Positions 15,561-23,878 of a DNA stretch of 57,575 nucleotides are shown one piece after another (position 1 is the stretch's first letter; every line of letters starts with the position of its first letter). Source of the stretch: Bacteroidales bacterium UBA1680 (lineage in GTDB: Bacteria; Bacteroidota; Bacteroidia; Bacteroidales; UBA932); contig DCKG01000013.1 in the NCBI GenBank assembly GCA_002320605.1, forward strand, positions 1-57,575. Reading direction: 5' to 3'. Under the pieces are notes generated by a model, which saw nothing but the letters and a program-made list of their open reading frames with translations, ran no database searches and had not been told where the DNA came from. The translations under genes were made by a program, and so were the position numbers.

Positions 15561-16355
15561 ATGCTCCTGTTTCTTCTGGCGGCCATCGGACCAGCACTCC
15601 TACTGCTGTGGTACGTGTACAGCAAAGACACTAATCCAGAGCCTACTAGCCTTCTTTTAAAAGGCTTCTGCTTCGGCGGCCTTTCGGCGCTTCTTTCGAC
15701 TCTCATCTCAGAGCCGCTGCTGAACATTGGGTTCTACACGTCCAATCCGACAAACATCGTAGAATCTTTCAAGATAGCGTTTTTCGGAGCGGCAATTCCG
15801 GAAGAGACAGCAAAGCTATTCATGCTATGGCTGTTGCTCAGGCATTGCAAAGAATTTGATGAAAGCTATGACGGGATAGTCTATGCCGCAACCATCGGCC
15901 TAGGCTTCGCCGCTTTCGAGAACGTGCTCTATCTCGTAGGTGCAGGAGCCAACTGGGTGGATGTGGCCGTGCAAAGAGCCCTGCTCGCAATCCCAGGCCA
16001 TTTCGGATTCGCAGTTGCCATGGGGTATTACTACTCCCTTAATCACTTCAAAGGCTCCAGAGCGCCGAAAGGGACGAAAATCAAAATCTGGCTCATTCCA
16101 GTGCTTCTGCACGGAATCTATGATACGCTCTGTTTCATGAGCGATGTCCTCGCCCCAGGCTGGTCGGTGCTCATCACCATTGCACTTATATATTTCTGCA
16201 TCAAGATGTTCAATGTCACAAGAAGGCGGATTCAGCGAGAATCGGAGCATAATGCCTTCGTTGGTTCTGGCGACTCCGTCTTGCGCCACGGTTATGACGT
16301 CAACGAGGATTGGAGCGACAATCCTGAAGATCAGGATCCAGACGGATTCATCTAG
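15561..16355 (+). CDS. prsW: PrsW-family glutamic intramembrane protease
   Basis: A polytopic membrane protein of 264 residues with about eight helices. It has the conserved PrsW motifs: GAAIPEETAKLFMLW (paired Glu), GLGFAAFENVLYL, GHFGFAVAMGYYY and VLLHGIYDTLCF (His and Asp). PrsW cleaves anti-sigma factors in Bacillus subtilis; the Bacteroidota substrates are unknown. It starts 2 bp after nfnB, so it is part of the nfn operon. An anti-sigma-like protein encoded at 47599-48066 is a possible substrate, but nothing in the sequence links them. The C-terminal 50 residues are acidic and cytoplasmic. Confidence 0.82.
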   Translation: MLLFLLAAIGPALLLLWYVYSKDTNPEPTSLLLKGFCFGGLSALLSTLISEPLLNIGFYTSNPTNIVESFKIAFFGAAIPEETAKLFMLWLLLRHCKEFDESYDGIVYAATIGLGFAAFENVLYLVGAGANWVDVAVQRALLAIPGHFGFAVAMGYYYSLNHFKGSRAPKGTKIKIWLIPVLLHGIYDTLCFMSDVLAPGWSVLITIALIYFCIKMFNVTRRRIQRESEHNAFVGSGDSVLRHGYDVNEDWSDNPEDQDPDGFI

Positions 16356-16419
16356 TAATCTATTTGCCATTCCTCAGATGGCGGCGAAATCTGCAATTCG
16401 GTTGCAGAGAGAAAATTAC

Positions 16420-16427
16420 TATATTTG
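16420..16427 (+). promoter_or_regulatory. -7 box of the His-rich gene and czc operon
   Basis: TATATTTG, with GGTTG about 17 bp upstream, and a 39-nt leader to the ATG at 16467. No metal-responsive regulator gene is adjacent, so control of the efflux operon is not apparent from the window. Confidence 0.45.
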
Positions 16428-16466
16428 CGTTCGCACGTAATGAATGTGCCGAATTGAGTTTTTGTC

Positions 16467-16886
16467 ATGCTGAGGAAAATAGCAGCGATACCTATCATTC
16501 TGGCTCTGGCGATGATGACGCTTGTCACCGTCCTGCCTCACCATCACCATCAGACGATGACCTGCTTCGTCAAGGAGACATGGTGCTTAGATGGGCGCTG
16601 CCACGATCAGCACACCCAGCACCACGAGGCGGATCAGGAAGAGGACGAAAGCCATTGCGTGGCGCATGAGCAGTACATGCCGTCGGAGCGTCTGCATATT
16701 AATGAATATGTCATATTAATTAATAATAATAGTGGCATATCGAATTCGGTTCATAATGTCTCGATTTCTGAGGCAATGGCCTCTGCGGCCATTGCCTATT
16801 CTTCTAATAAGGCTCGTTCCGTTCCTTTGCGCGATGCTCCCGTTCTTTCATCGGCCGGGGCGAATGCTCCCCCGTTTCTTGCATAA
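16467..16886 (+). CDS. His/Cys-rich exported protein heading the metal efflux operon
   Basis: A 139-residue protein with an N-terminal hydrophobic signal or anchor (IAAIPIILALAMMTLVTVL) followed at once by PHHHHQ and then a metal-ligand-rich segment of about 40 residues containing MTCF, WCLDGRCHDQH, HHEADQEEDESHC and AHEQYM. The C-terminal half is Ser/Ala rich. It resembles small Bacteroidota proteins that precede Cus/Czc efflux genes (DUF6769-like). It probably binds metal in the periplasm and hands it to the efflux pump; that is inference from composition and position 76 bp ahead of czcB. Confidence 0.65.
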   Translation: MLRKIAAIPIILALAMMTLVTVLPHHHHQTMTCFVKETWCLDGRCHDQHTQHHEADQEEDESHCVAHEQYMPSERLHINEYVILINNNSGISNSVHNVSISEAMASAAIAYSSNKARSVPLRDAPVLSSAGANAPPFLA

Positions 16887-16962
16887 TTGTAACAGGTTTG
16901 GCGGCCAAATGGCCGTAAGGCAGACTCAATTAATGATTTAATAACAATAGCAAGAAAAATCA

Positions 16963-18111
16963 ATGAAACGAATATACATTCTGATGGCACTCTGCGAGGT
17001 TCTGGCAGGGTGCGGAGATAGCGGGAATAAAGGCGAAACCCACGAACACGAAACGGAGACGCACGAATATGAGGCCGATGAGCATTCTCATGGTGACGGG
17101 ATAGTGATTGAACCTGAAAAACAAGCTGCGCTGGGCATCAAGGCCGACACTGTGCGATTCCAAGAGTTCAGCGAAGTGATTCCAACAAGCGGAGAGGTGA
17201 TCTCGGCGAATGGGGATGAAGTCACGGTTGTGGCAACGAGTACTGGAATCCTGAGCCTCAGCAACATGGCCGAAGGCTCAGCCGTCTCCAAGGGAGGAAA
17301 AATCGCCACGATTTCGACCAAGGCCATCGGCGGCGGCGACAGGCTCGCCAAGGCAAAGAGCGCCTACGAGACTGCGAAAAAAGAATTCGAGCGCGATGAG
17401 GTTCTGCTGAAGGACAACATCGTGAGCGAGAGTCACTATGACCAGAGCAAGATGGCTTACGAAAACGCCAAAGCAGAATATGACGCATTGACCTCTGGCG
17501 GGGTTTCAGACAAAGGCATAGTCGTCTCTTCCCCTATCGGAGGCTACGTTAAGAGCCTCGTCGCAAGTCAGGGCGAATACGTCGAGACCGGCCAGCCGGT
17601 AGCAGTCGTGAGCCAGAACCGCCGCCTGCAGCTCAAGGCAGATGTCTCTGAGAAATATTACGATAAGATAGCACAAATCACCGATGCCACGTTCAAGACA
17701 TCATACGGCAATGAGACATATTCATTGAAAGACCTTGGTGGCAGGCTCCTGTCACATGGCAGAGCCTCGGCAGGCGATTATTATATTCCAGTCACATTCG
17801 AGTTCGACAACAGAGGAAGCATCCTCCCAGGCTCCTACGTCGAGATATTCCTGAAAGCAAAGCCTTTGCGCAAGGCTATCGTGGTGCCGCTAAGCGCAGT
17901 GGTTGAAGACCAGGGCGTGCATTACGTGTTCGTGCAGACGGACGAAGACTGCTTCGACAAAAGAGAGGTCACTCTCGGCCAGTCGGACGGCATCAAGGTT
18001 CCTGTCCTAGAGGGCCTGCGGGAAGGGGAGATGGTGGTAACCGAAGGAACCATCAAAGTCAAGCTTGCCTCCATTAGCGCAGCACCGGCGGGTCATAACC
18101 ACAATCACTAG
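16963..18111 (+). CDS. czcB: RND efflux periplasmic adaptor (CzcB/CusB type)
   Basis: A membrane fusion protein linking the inner-membrane pump to the outer-membrane channel, 382 residues. It is a lipoprotein: the lipobox is LAGC with Cys at about 17. A His/Glu-rich stretch follows (ETHEHETETHEYEADEHSHG), typical of metal adaptors. The alpha-hairpin is around residues 125-165, flanked by the lipoyl halves (ISTKAIGG and GGYVKSLVASQGEYVETGQP), and the beta-barrel and membrane-proximal domains come after. The metal is likely a divalent or monovalent cation such as Zn, Co, Ni or Cu; the choice cannot be made from sequence. czcA starts 4 bp downstream. Confidence 0.88.
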   Translation: MKRIYILMALCEVLAGCGDSGNKGETHEHETETHEYEADEHSHGDGIVIEPEKQAALGIKADTVRFQEFSEVIPTSGEVISANGDEVTVVATSTGILSLSNMAEGSAVSKGGKIATISTKAIGGGDRLAKAKSAYETAKKEFERDEVLLKDNIVSESHYDQSKMAYENAKAEYDALTSGGVSDKGIVVSSPIGGYVKSLVASQGEYVETGQPVAVVSQNRRLQLKADVSEKYYDKIAQITDATFKTSYGNETYSLKDLGGRLLSHGRASAGDYYIPVTFEFDNRGSILPGSYVEIFLKAKPLRKAIVVPLSAVVEDQGVHYVFVQTDEDCFDKREVTLGQSDGIKVPVLEGLREGEMVVTEGTIKVKLASISAAPAGHNHNH

Positions 18112-18115
18112 GCCT

Positions 18116-21100
18116 ATGGAACAGCTGAACCGAGAAAGCGGGCTGCTCAACGGAATCATCCGTGGTTCCCTCAACAGCCGCTTGATAATCTTAGTGATAG
18201 CGCTATTGCTGCTAATTGCGGGCATCTATTCCACCATGCACATGGAGGTGGATGTGTTTCCGGACCTCAATGCTCCGACAGTCGTCGCGATGACAGAGGC
18301 CTCTGGAATGGCCCCAGAAGAGGTTGAAAGACTGGTTACCTTCCCAATTGAGACAGCCCTGAACGGTGCGACCAACGTGCGTAGAGTGCGTTCGGCATCT
18401 TCCACCGGATTCTCTACCGTGAATGTGGAATTCGACTGGGGCACGGACATATACAAGGCGAGGCAGGTAGTGTCGGAGAAAATCGCGATGGTCGGCGATG
18501 AACTGCCAGAAAATGTCGGGAAACCTACTCTTGGGCCGCAGTCTTCGATTTTGGGAGAGATGATGATAATAGGGCTCACTGCCGACACGACCTCGATGCA
18601 GGACTTGCGGACCATTGCTGATTGGACCATCAGGCCGAGGCTGCTCTCGACGGGCGGAGTGGCGCAGGTGTCGGTCATTGGCGGCGACATAAAGGAATAT
18701 CAGATATTAATGAACCTTGGCAAGATGCGCCGCTACGGAGTGTCTCTGGACGAGGTAATCTATGCCGTCAAGGGAATGAATCAGAATGCCTCAGGAGGAA
18801 TCCTTTATGAATACGGCAATGAATATATCGTCAGGGGGGTCCTTTCCACCAACGACATAGAGGATATGAAAAAAGCCGTAGTGAAGACGACCGGAAGCGG
18901 GAAGCCAATCACCCTGGATGCAATAGCTGACATAAAGATAGGCCCGAAAACCCCTCGCCTAGGCGTTGCTTCCAACGATGGAAAGCCAGCAGTCGTGCTG
19001 ACCGTCACCAAACAGCCGAACGTCAACACTCTGCAACTGGACAAGAAGCTTGAATCCGCCCTAAGCGAGCTGCAATTGAATATGCCAGCAGACGTGAAGG
19101 TAAATTCGGAGATTTTCCGTCAGTCGAATTTCATCCGCAATTCTATCGACAACGTGAAAAGATCGCTGATTGAAGGCGGCATATTCGTAGTCATCGTACT
19201 GTTCATATTCCTGATGAACTGGAGAACCACTATCATCTCTCTAATTTCCATTCCGCTTTCCATCGTGATCGCATTGCTGACGATAAGGTGGATGGGCCTC
19301 ACAATCAACACGATGAGCCTCGGCGGCATAGCAATAGCGATTGGCTCGCTGGTGGATGACTCGATCGTGGACGTGGAGAATGTGTTCAAGCGATTGCGGC
19401 AGAACAGGCAGAAACCCACGGAAGAGCAGCAGAACCCTCTGCGAGTGGTCTATGAAGCCTCTAAGGAAGTCAGAATGCCGATGCTGAACTCCACTCTCAT
19501 AATCGTAGCGAGTTTCCTGCCACTTTTCTTCCTTTCGGGAATGGAAGGCAGGATGCTGAAGCCTCTGGGCATCACGTTCATAATTTCCTTGTTCGCTTCA
19601 ACCCTAGTGGCTCTTACTGTGACTCCGGTGCTGAGTTCCTACCTGCTTGGGAATGCCAATAGCGATCGCAGCGGAAAGGAGCCTAGCCTCGTAAGATGGC
19701 TGAAAAAATATTACGAGAAGGCTCTGAAATGGTCTCTGAACCATAAGGCTGCGATTCTGATGCCTGTGGCAGCATTGCTGGTCATAGCGCTGATTATGTT
19801 CTTCTCGATTGGCCGCAGCTTCTTACCTGCGTTCAACGAGGGTTCGCTGACGGTAGCAATCAGCACTGTTCCGGGAATATCTCTGGATGAATCCGATGCG
19901 CTAGGCCATCAGGCTGAGGAAATCCTGCTGAGCATACCTGAAATCAAGACCGTTGGAAGGAAGACTGGTCGCGCTGAGCTGGCGGAACATTCTCTTGGCG
20001 TGAATACTTCGGAATATGACTGCCCGTTCGAACTAGGGAAGAGATCCAAAGCTGAATTCGTGGCCGAAGTACGACAGAAACTCTCCATGCTTCCAGGAGT
20101 GAACATCGAAATCCTTGGGCCAATAGCGCACAGAATCGATGAGATGCTGTCGGGAAGCAAGTCCAACCTCGCAATCAAGGTTTTCGGAACGGACCTAGGC
20201 AAGATGCACTCTCTAGGCTCTCAGATAAAGACTGCTATTTCAGCCATTCCTGAGATTACAGACATCAATGTGGAGCAACAGGTCGAGAGGCCACAGCTTA
20301 ACATAGTGCCGAACAGGGAGATGCTCTCTCGTTACGGAATCTCGCTTCCAGAGTTCTCGGAGGCCATTTCAACAATGTTGGAGGGACAGGTCGTCTCGCA
20401 GGTTTACGAGGGGAACCGCTCGTTCGACCTAACGCTGAAAGTTTCCGACGATGCAAAGTCGTCGATCGAGAGGCTTGCGGATCTCACTCTGGATGCTTCT
20501 GATGGCAAGAAAGTGCCACTCAGCTACGTAGCCGACATAGTTTCTTCCGCTGGTCCGAACACTATCAACAGGGAGAACGTGAACCGCAAGCTGGTGGTTT
20601 CATGCAATGCCACGGGTGGCGAGCTGACGAAGGCGGTAGCGGCAATCAGGGAGGCTATCGCCGAGAATGTTCAGCTTCCCGAAGGCTACCGTATTGAATA
20701 TGGCGGTCAGTTCGAAAGCGAGCAGAGAGCTTCGAAGACGATAGCCCTTGTCAGCATATTCAGCATATTCATAATATGCATGCTTCTATTCGGTGAATTT
20801 AAGAACATGACGCAGACTTTGGTTGTGCTGCTGAATCTGCCGCTCGCACTCATCGGTGGCATAATTTCCATCTATTTCACCGACGGCATCCTATCCATTC
20901 CGGCCATCATAGGATTCATCTCGTTGTTCGGAATCGCAACCCGCAATGGCATGCTGCTGATCGACAGGTACAACGTGCTCACCGGGCAGGGAGCTTCGAA
21001 GATCGATGCAGTGATGACCGGCTCCCTAGACAGGCTGAACCCTATCCTGATGACTGCGATCACGTCCGCCCTGGCACTGCTGCCGCTTGCCATCGGGGGG

Positions 21101-21241
21101 GATCTGCCTGGCAACGAGATTCAGTCCCCGATGGCGAAAGTCATCCTCGGCGGCCTGTTCACATCCACCGTCCTCAACGGCTTCGTCATTCCGATAATGT
21201 ATATCATTACCAAGAAAAAGGATTCCGCTCCTGAAATTTAA
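18116..21241 (+). CDS. czcA: heavy-metal efflux RND pump (CzcA/CusA type)
   Basis: The proton-driven inner-membrane pump of the tripartite system, 1041 residues, with 12 helices and two large periplasmic loops. The helix-4 signature GSLVDDSIVDVENVFKRL carries the charged residues of HME-RND proton relays. The N terminus shows MEVDVFPDLNAPTV and GMAPEEVERLVTFPIE. The second half includes GIATRNGMLLIDRYN. The frame is open from 18065 within czcB, but the ATG at 18116 gives the normal amphipathic start MEQLNRESGLLNGIIRGSLNSR (given here only to mark the start). czcC follows 6 bp later. The pump exports metal ions from periplasm or cytosol to the outside. Confidence 0.92.
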   Translation: MEQLNRESGLLNGIIRGSLNSRLIILVIALLLLIAGIYSTMHMEVDVFPDLNAPTVVAMTEASGMAPEEVERLVTFPIETALNGATNVRRVRSASSTGFSTVNVEFDWGTDIYKARQVVSEKIAMVGDELPENVGKPTLGPQSSILGEMMIIGLTADTTSMQDLRTIADWTIRPRLLSTGGVAQVSVIGGDIKEYQILMNLGKMRRYGVSLDEVIYAVKGMNQNASGGILYEYGNEYIVRGVLSTNDIEDMKKAVVKTTGSGKPITLDAIADIKIGPKTPRLGVASNDGKPAVVLTVTKQPNVNTLQLDKKLESALSELQLNMPADVKVNSEIFRQSNFIRNSIDNVKRSLIEGGIFVVIVLFIFLMNWRTTIISLISIPLSIVIALLTIRWMGLTINTMSLGGIAIAIGSLVDDSIVDVENVFKRLRQNRQKPTEEQQNPLRVVYEASKEVRMPMLNSTLIIVASFLPLFFLSGMEGRMLKPLGITFIISLFASTLVALTVTPVLSSYLLGNANSDRSGKEPSLVRWLKKYYEKALKWSLNHKAAILMPVAALLVIALIMFFSIGRSFLPAFNEGSLTVAISTVPGISLDESDALGHQAEEILLSIPEIKTVGRKTGRAELAEHSLGVNTSEYDCPFELGKRSKAEFVAEVRQKLSMLPGVNIEILGPIAHRIDEMLSGSKSNLAIKVFGTDLGKMHSLGSQIKTAISAIPEITDINVEQQVERPQLNIVPNREMLSRYGISLPEFSEAISTMLEGQVVSQVYEGNRSFDLTLKVSDDAKSSIERLADLTLDASDGKKVPLSYVADIVSSAGPNTINRENVNRKLVVSCNATGGELTKAVAAIREAIAENVQLPEGYRIEYGGQFESEQRASKTIALVSIFSIFIICMLLFGEFKNMTQTLVVLLNLPLALIGGIISIYFTDGILSIPAIIGFISLFGIATRNGMLLIDRYNVLTGQGASKIDAVMTGSLDRLNPILMTAITSALALLPLAIGGDLPGNEIQSPMAKVILGGLFTSTVLNGFVIPIMYIITKKKDSAPEI

Positions 21242-21247
21242 TTTTCC

Positions 21248-22507
21248 ATGAATATGTTGACAAAAATATTAGAATACCCCGCATTCCGCTCTGTCTTGGC
21301 TTGCACCATCGGAGCGATTATGCTGGCACCCACCGCCCTTGCTCAATATTCCATAAAAGAGGTTCCGAAAGATCTTCCCAAGATTCCGATGCACTTTCAG
21401 GAAGTGCTGGACAGCATTGAGAAGAACAATCCTTCGTTGAAGACCGCACAGGCGGAAATGGAAGCCGAGAAGCTGACAAACAAAGGTGAGGCAATCCTGC
21501 CGAATCCCGAGGTGGAGTTCAATTACCTCTGGGGTGCGAACGGCATCGGGAACCGTCACGACGTTAGAGTCACCCAGTCTTTCGACTTTCCAACCATCTC
21601 CGGCATGAAGCATTCATGGGTGAAGGGCAAAGGCGAGCTGGCGTACTTGAAATACAAGGCCGAGAGACAAAACATACTGCTTTCGGCAAAACAAAACTGC
21701 ATTGACCTCGTCTATTACAATGCTCTCGTGAAAGAGCTTTTCACCCATTTGGAACAGGCCAAGAGGCAAGTAAGCTCATTCGAGAAGAAGATAAAAGCCG
21801 GGGACGCAAACGTAATGGACCTCAACAAGGCCAAGGTGCATCTGACAAGCGTACAAGGCAAGTTTTCCAGGGCCGAGGTCGAGCGTCAGAGACTTCTGGC
21901 CGAGCTAAAGAGCATGAATGGCGGTAACCCGATAGACTTCAATGCCACCTACTACGAACTAGGAGAGGACTTGCCGACCGATTTCGAAGCATGGTTCCAA
22001 ACGGCCTCAGAAAAAAGCCCTTCAATCCAGTACGTCAGGAAGGCGGTAGAGGTAGACAAGAAGCAGCTCTCAATCGACAAGACTTCATGGATTCCGGAGC
22101 TGTCGGTCGGATATATGAGCGAAATCGCCAAGGAGGATAAGTATAGAGGACTCACATTAGGCATCAGCATCCCCCTATGGACTAATGCCAATAAAGTGAA
22201 GCAGTCCAAAGCACGTCTGACCTCGGCCCAATCTCGCCAGACGGCTGCAGAGCAGCAATTCTACTACACGCTCCAGAGCCAGTATGCCGAAGCGGCCAGC
22301 CTGAAAGCGAACTCCGAGCTGATGCGTCAGGCGCTCACCGAGACTGACAACAGAAATTTCCTGCTTGAGGCGCAGTCGAAAGGCGAAATTTCGATGATTG
22401 AATATCTCGTAGAGATTGATCAGTACTACGAGGCCCTCGAACAGACCCTCGCCACTGAGCGCGACTACCGCCACTCCCTTGCCCAGCTAAATGCCGTTGA
22501 GCTGTAA
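21248..22507 (+). CDS. czcC: TolC-family outer membrane channel of the metal efflux system
   Basis: An outer membrane efflux protein of 419 residues with an N-terminal signal peptide (TIGAIMLAPTALAQ). It has the internally repeated coiled-coil architecture of TolC/CzcC: HFQEVLDSIEKNNPSLKTAQAE in repeat one and long helical stretches to EQTLATERDYRHSLAQLNAVEL at the end. It forms the outer-membrane exit for CzcBA. Start at 21248 or at the second ATG 21254; the context is GAATATG, as at several other genes. It ends the operon and converges with the ZIP gene 53 bp away. Confidence 0.87.
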   Translation: MNMLTKILEYPAFRSVLACTIGAIMLAPTALAQYSIKEVPKDLPKIPMHFQEVLDSIEKNNPSLKTAQAEMEAEKLTNKGEAILPNPEVEFNYLWGANGIGNRHDVRVTQSFDFPTISGMKHSWVKGKGELAYLKYKAERQNILLSAKQNCIDLVYYNALVKELFTHLEQAKRQVSSFEKKIKAGDANVMDLNKAKVHLTSVQGKFSRAEVERQRLLAELKSMNGGNPIDFNATYYELGEDLPTDFEAWFQTASEKSPSIQYVRKAVEVDKKQLSIDKTSWIPELSVGYMSEIAKEDKYRGLTLGISIPLWTNANKVKQSKARLTSAQSRQTAAEQQFYYTLQSQYAEAASLKANSELMRQALTETDNRNFLLEAQSKGEISMIEYLVEIDQYYEALEQTLATERDYRHSLAQLNAVEL

Positions 22508-22560
22508 ACAGCCTCGCACCAAGTGGATTACCGGCGACCTGCGAAGAAGCCTATAAATTC

Positions 22561-23349
22561 TTACCCCATCACGACATCAAGAATCATCATTAGCGCGAAG
22601 CCAATAGCGAATCCGATGATGCCGATGTTGGAATGGCCTCCTTCGGCGGCTTCGGGGATGAGTTCGTCAAAGACTACGTAGAGCATTGCGCCTGCGGCAA
22701 ATGCCAGGACATATGGAAGGATAGGGACAGTTATGCTGGTCAGCAATATTACCAAAGCTGCTCCGATTGGTTCAACGATGCCGCTAAGGCTGCCAATAAC
22801 GAAAGATTTCCTCCTGGAATTCCCAGCGGCACGCATCGGCATGGAAATGATGGCGCCTTCCGGAACATTTTGGATTGCTATTCCTAGAGCCAGCGTCACA
22901 GCAGCAGCCATAGATATATTCGCAGATCCAGAAATGAACCCTGCGACAGCTGCGCCCACTGCCATTCCTTCCGGAAAATTGTGCATCGTCACGGCCAGAG
23001 TCAGCATAGCCGTCTTCGAAAGATGGCTCTTAGGACCCTCTTCGACGCCATCCGGGTGAAGGTGAGGGGTTATATAGTCGATAAGGAGCAGGACTGCGAA
23101 GCCGGCCAGCAAGCCTATCGTGGCCGGCATCACAGCCAGCTTGCCTCTGTCTGAGCACATTTCCATGCTCGGAATAAGCAGCGACCAGACCGATGCCGCT
23201 ATCATGATCCCTGACGCAAAGCCCATAAGCCCTTTCTGGACATTCTGGCTTATCTCTTTCCTCATTACGAACACAAAGGCTGAACCCAAGGCAGTGCCAA
23301 GGAAAGGAATCAGCAACGAGGAAATGACTATAGATGTCGAAGCAGACAT
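22561..23349 (-). CDS. ZIP family metal transporter
   Basis: A GufA-type ZIP permease of 262 residues with eight helices, mediating uptake of zinc or related divalent cations into the cytoplasm. The metal path is visible in helix 4 (MHNFPEGMAVGAAVAG) and helix 5 (ALGIAIQNVPEGAIISMP), and the helix 3-4 loop carries the histidines in HLHPDGVEEGPKSH. The start is ATG 23349; upstream codons overlap ridA. It is the second gene of a ridA-zip operon and converges with the czc efflux operon, so uptake and export functions for metals lie side by side. Confidence 0.87.
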   Translation of the reverse strand: MSASTSIVISSLLIPFLGTALGSAFVFVMRKEISQNVQKGLMGFASGIMIAASVWSLLIPSMEMCSDRGKLAVMPATIGLLAGFAVLLLIDYITPHLHPDGVEEGPKSHLSKTAMLTLAVTMHNFPEGMAVGAAVAGFISGSANISMAAAVTLALGIAIQNVPEGAIISMPMRAAGNSRRKSFVIGSLSGIVEPIGAALVILLTSITVPILPYVLAFAAGAMLYVVFDELIPEAAEGGHSNIGIIGFAIGFALMMILDVVMG

Positions 23350-23350
23350 A

Positions 23351-23725
23351 TTAAACTGCAGCGACGCATTCGATTTCAACCATTGCGCCCTTAGGAAGGG
23401 TTTTCACTGCGAAGGCACAGCGCGCTGGGAACGAAGCTTTAAAATATTCTGAATATACTTCATTCATGGCGCCGAAGTCTCCCATGTCAGCAAGAAACAC
23501 GGTCGTTTTCAGCACCTTGCCGAGGCCACTCCCGCCCTCTTCCAAGATTGCCTGGAGATTCTTGATCGACTGCTCAGTCTGTGCCTTGATTCCTCCCTCA
23601 GGGAATGCCCCTGTGGCAGGATCGATTGGCAGCTGCCCTGAAACATAGATGAAACCATTGTGCTCGATTGCCTGGCTGTACGGTCCTATGGCAGCCGGTG
23701 CCTTAGAAGTAGAAATCTGTACCAT
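23351..23725 (-). CDS. ridA: RidA family reactive enamine/imine deaminase
   Basis: A trimeric YjgF/YER057c/UK114 protein of 124 residues, full family length. It carries the N-terminal IGPYSQAIEHNGFIYVSGQL, the middle TEQSIKNLQAILEEGGSGL, and the C-terminal PARCAFAV...LPKGAMVEIECVA with the catalytic Arg before the strand. It hydrolyses 2-aminoacrylate and related enamines released by PLP enzymes. It is transcribed from its own good promoter, and the ZIP gene begins 1 bp after its stop. Confidence 0.93.
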   Translation of the reverse strand: MVQISTSKAPAAIGPYSQAIEHNGFIYVSGQLPIDPATGAFPEGGIKAQTEQSIKNLQAILEEGGSGLGKVLKTTVFLADMGDFGAMNEVYSEYFKASFPARCAFAVKTLPKGAMVEIECVAAV

Positions 23726-23741
23726 TTGAAATTAGTTTGTA

Positions 23742-23773
23742 CGAATATAGCCAAAACAATCATCACGACAAAA
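23742..23773 (-). promoter_or_regulatory. promoter of the ridA-zip operon
   Basis: On the minus strand TTTTG (23773-23769), a spacer of exactly 19 nt, and TATATTCG (23749-23742), one mismatch from TAnnTTTG. The start of transcription would fall about 10 bp before the ridA ATG at 23725. Confidence 0.55.
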
Positions 23774-23878
23774 TCAATTTCTATCTGACACAATGTCAGA
23801 AAATTCCGGAGGCACGAGAGTTGAAATTGCACCGGAATATTAAAAAAACATTAATTTAGAAACACAGAATCTTTGAAT

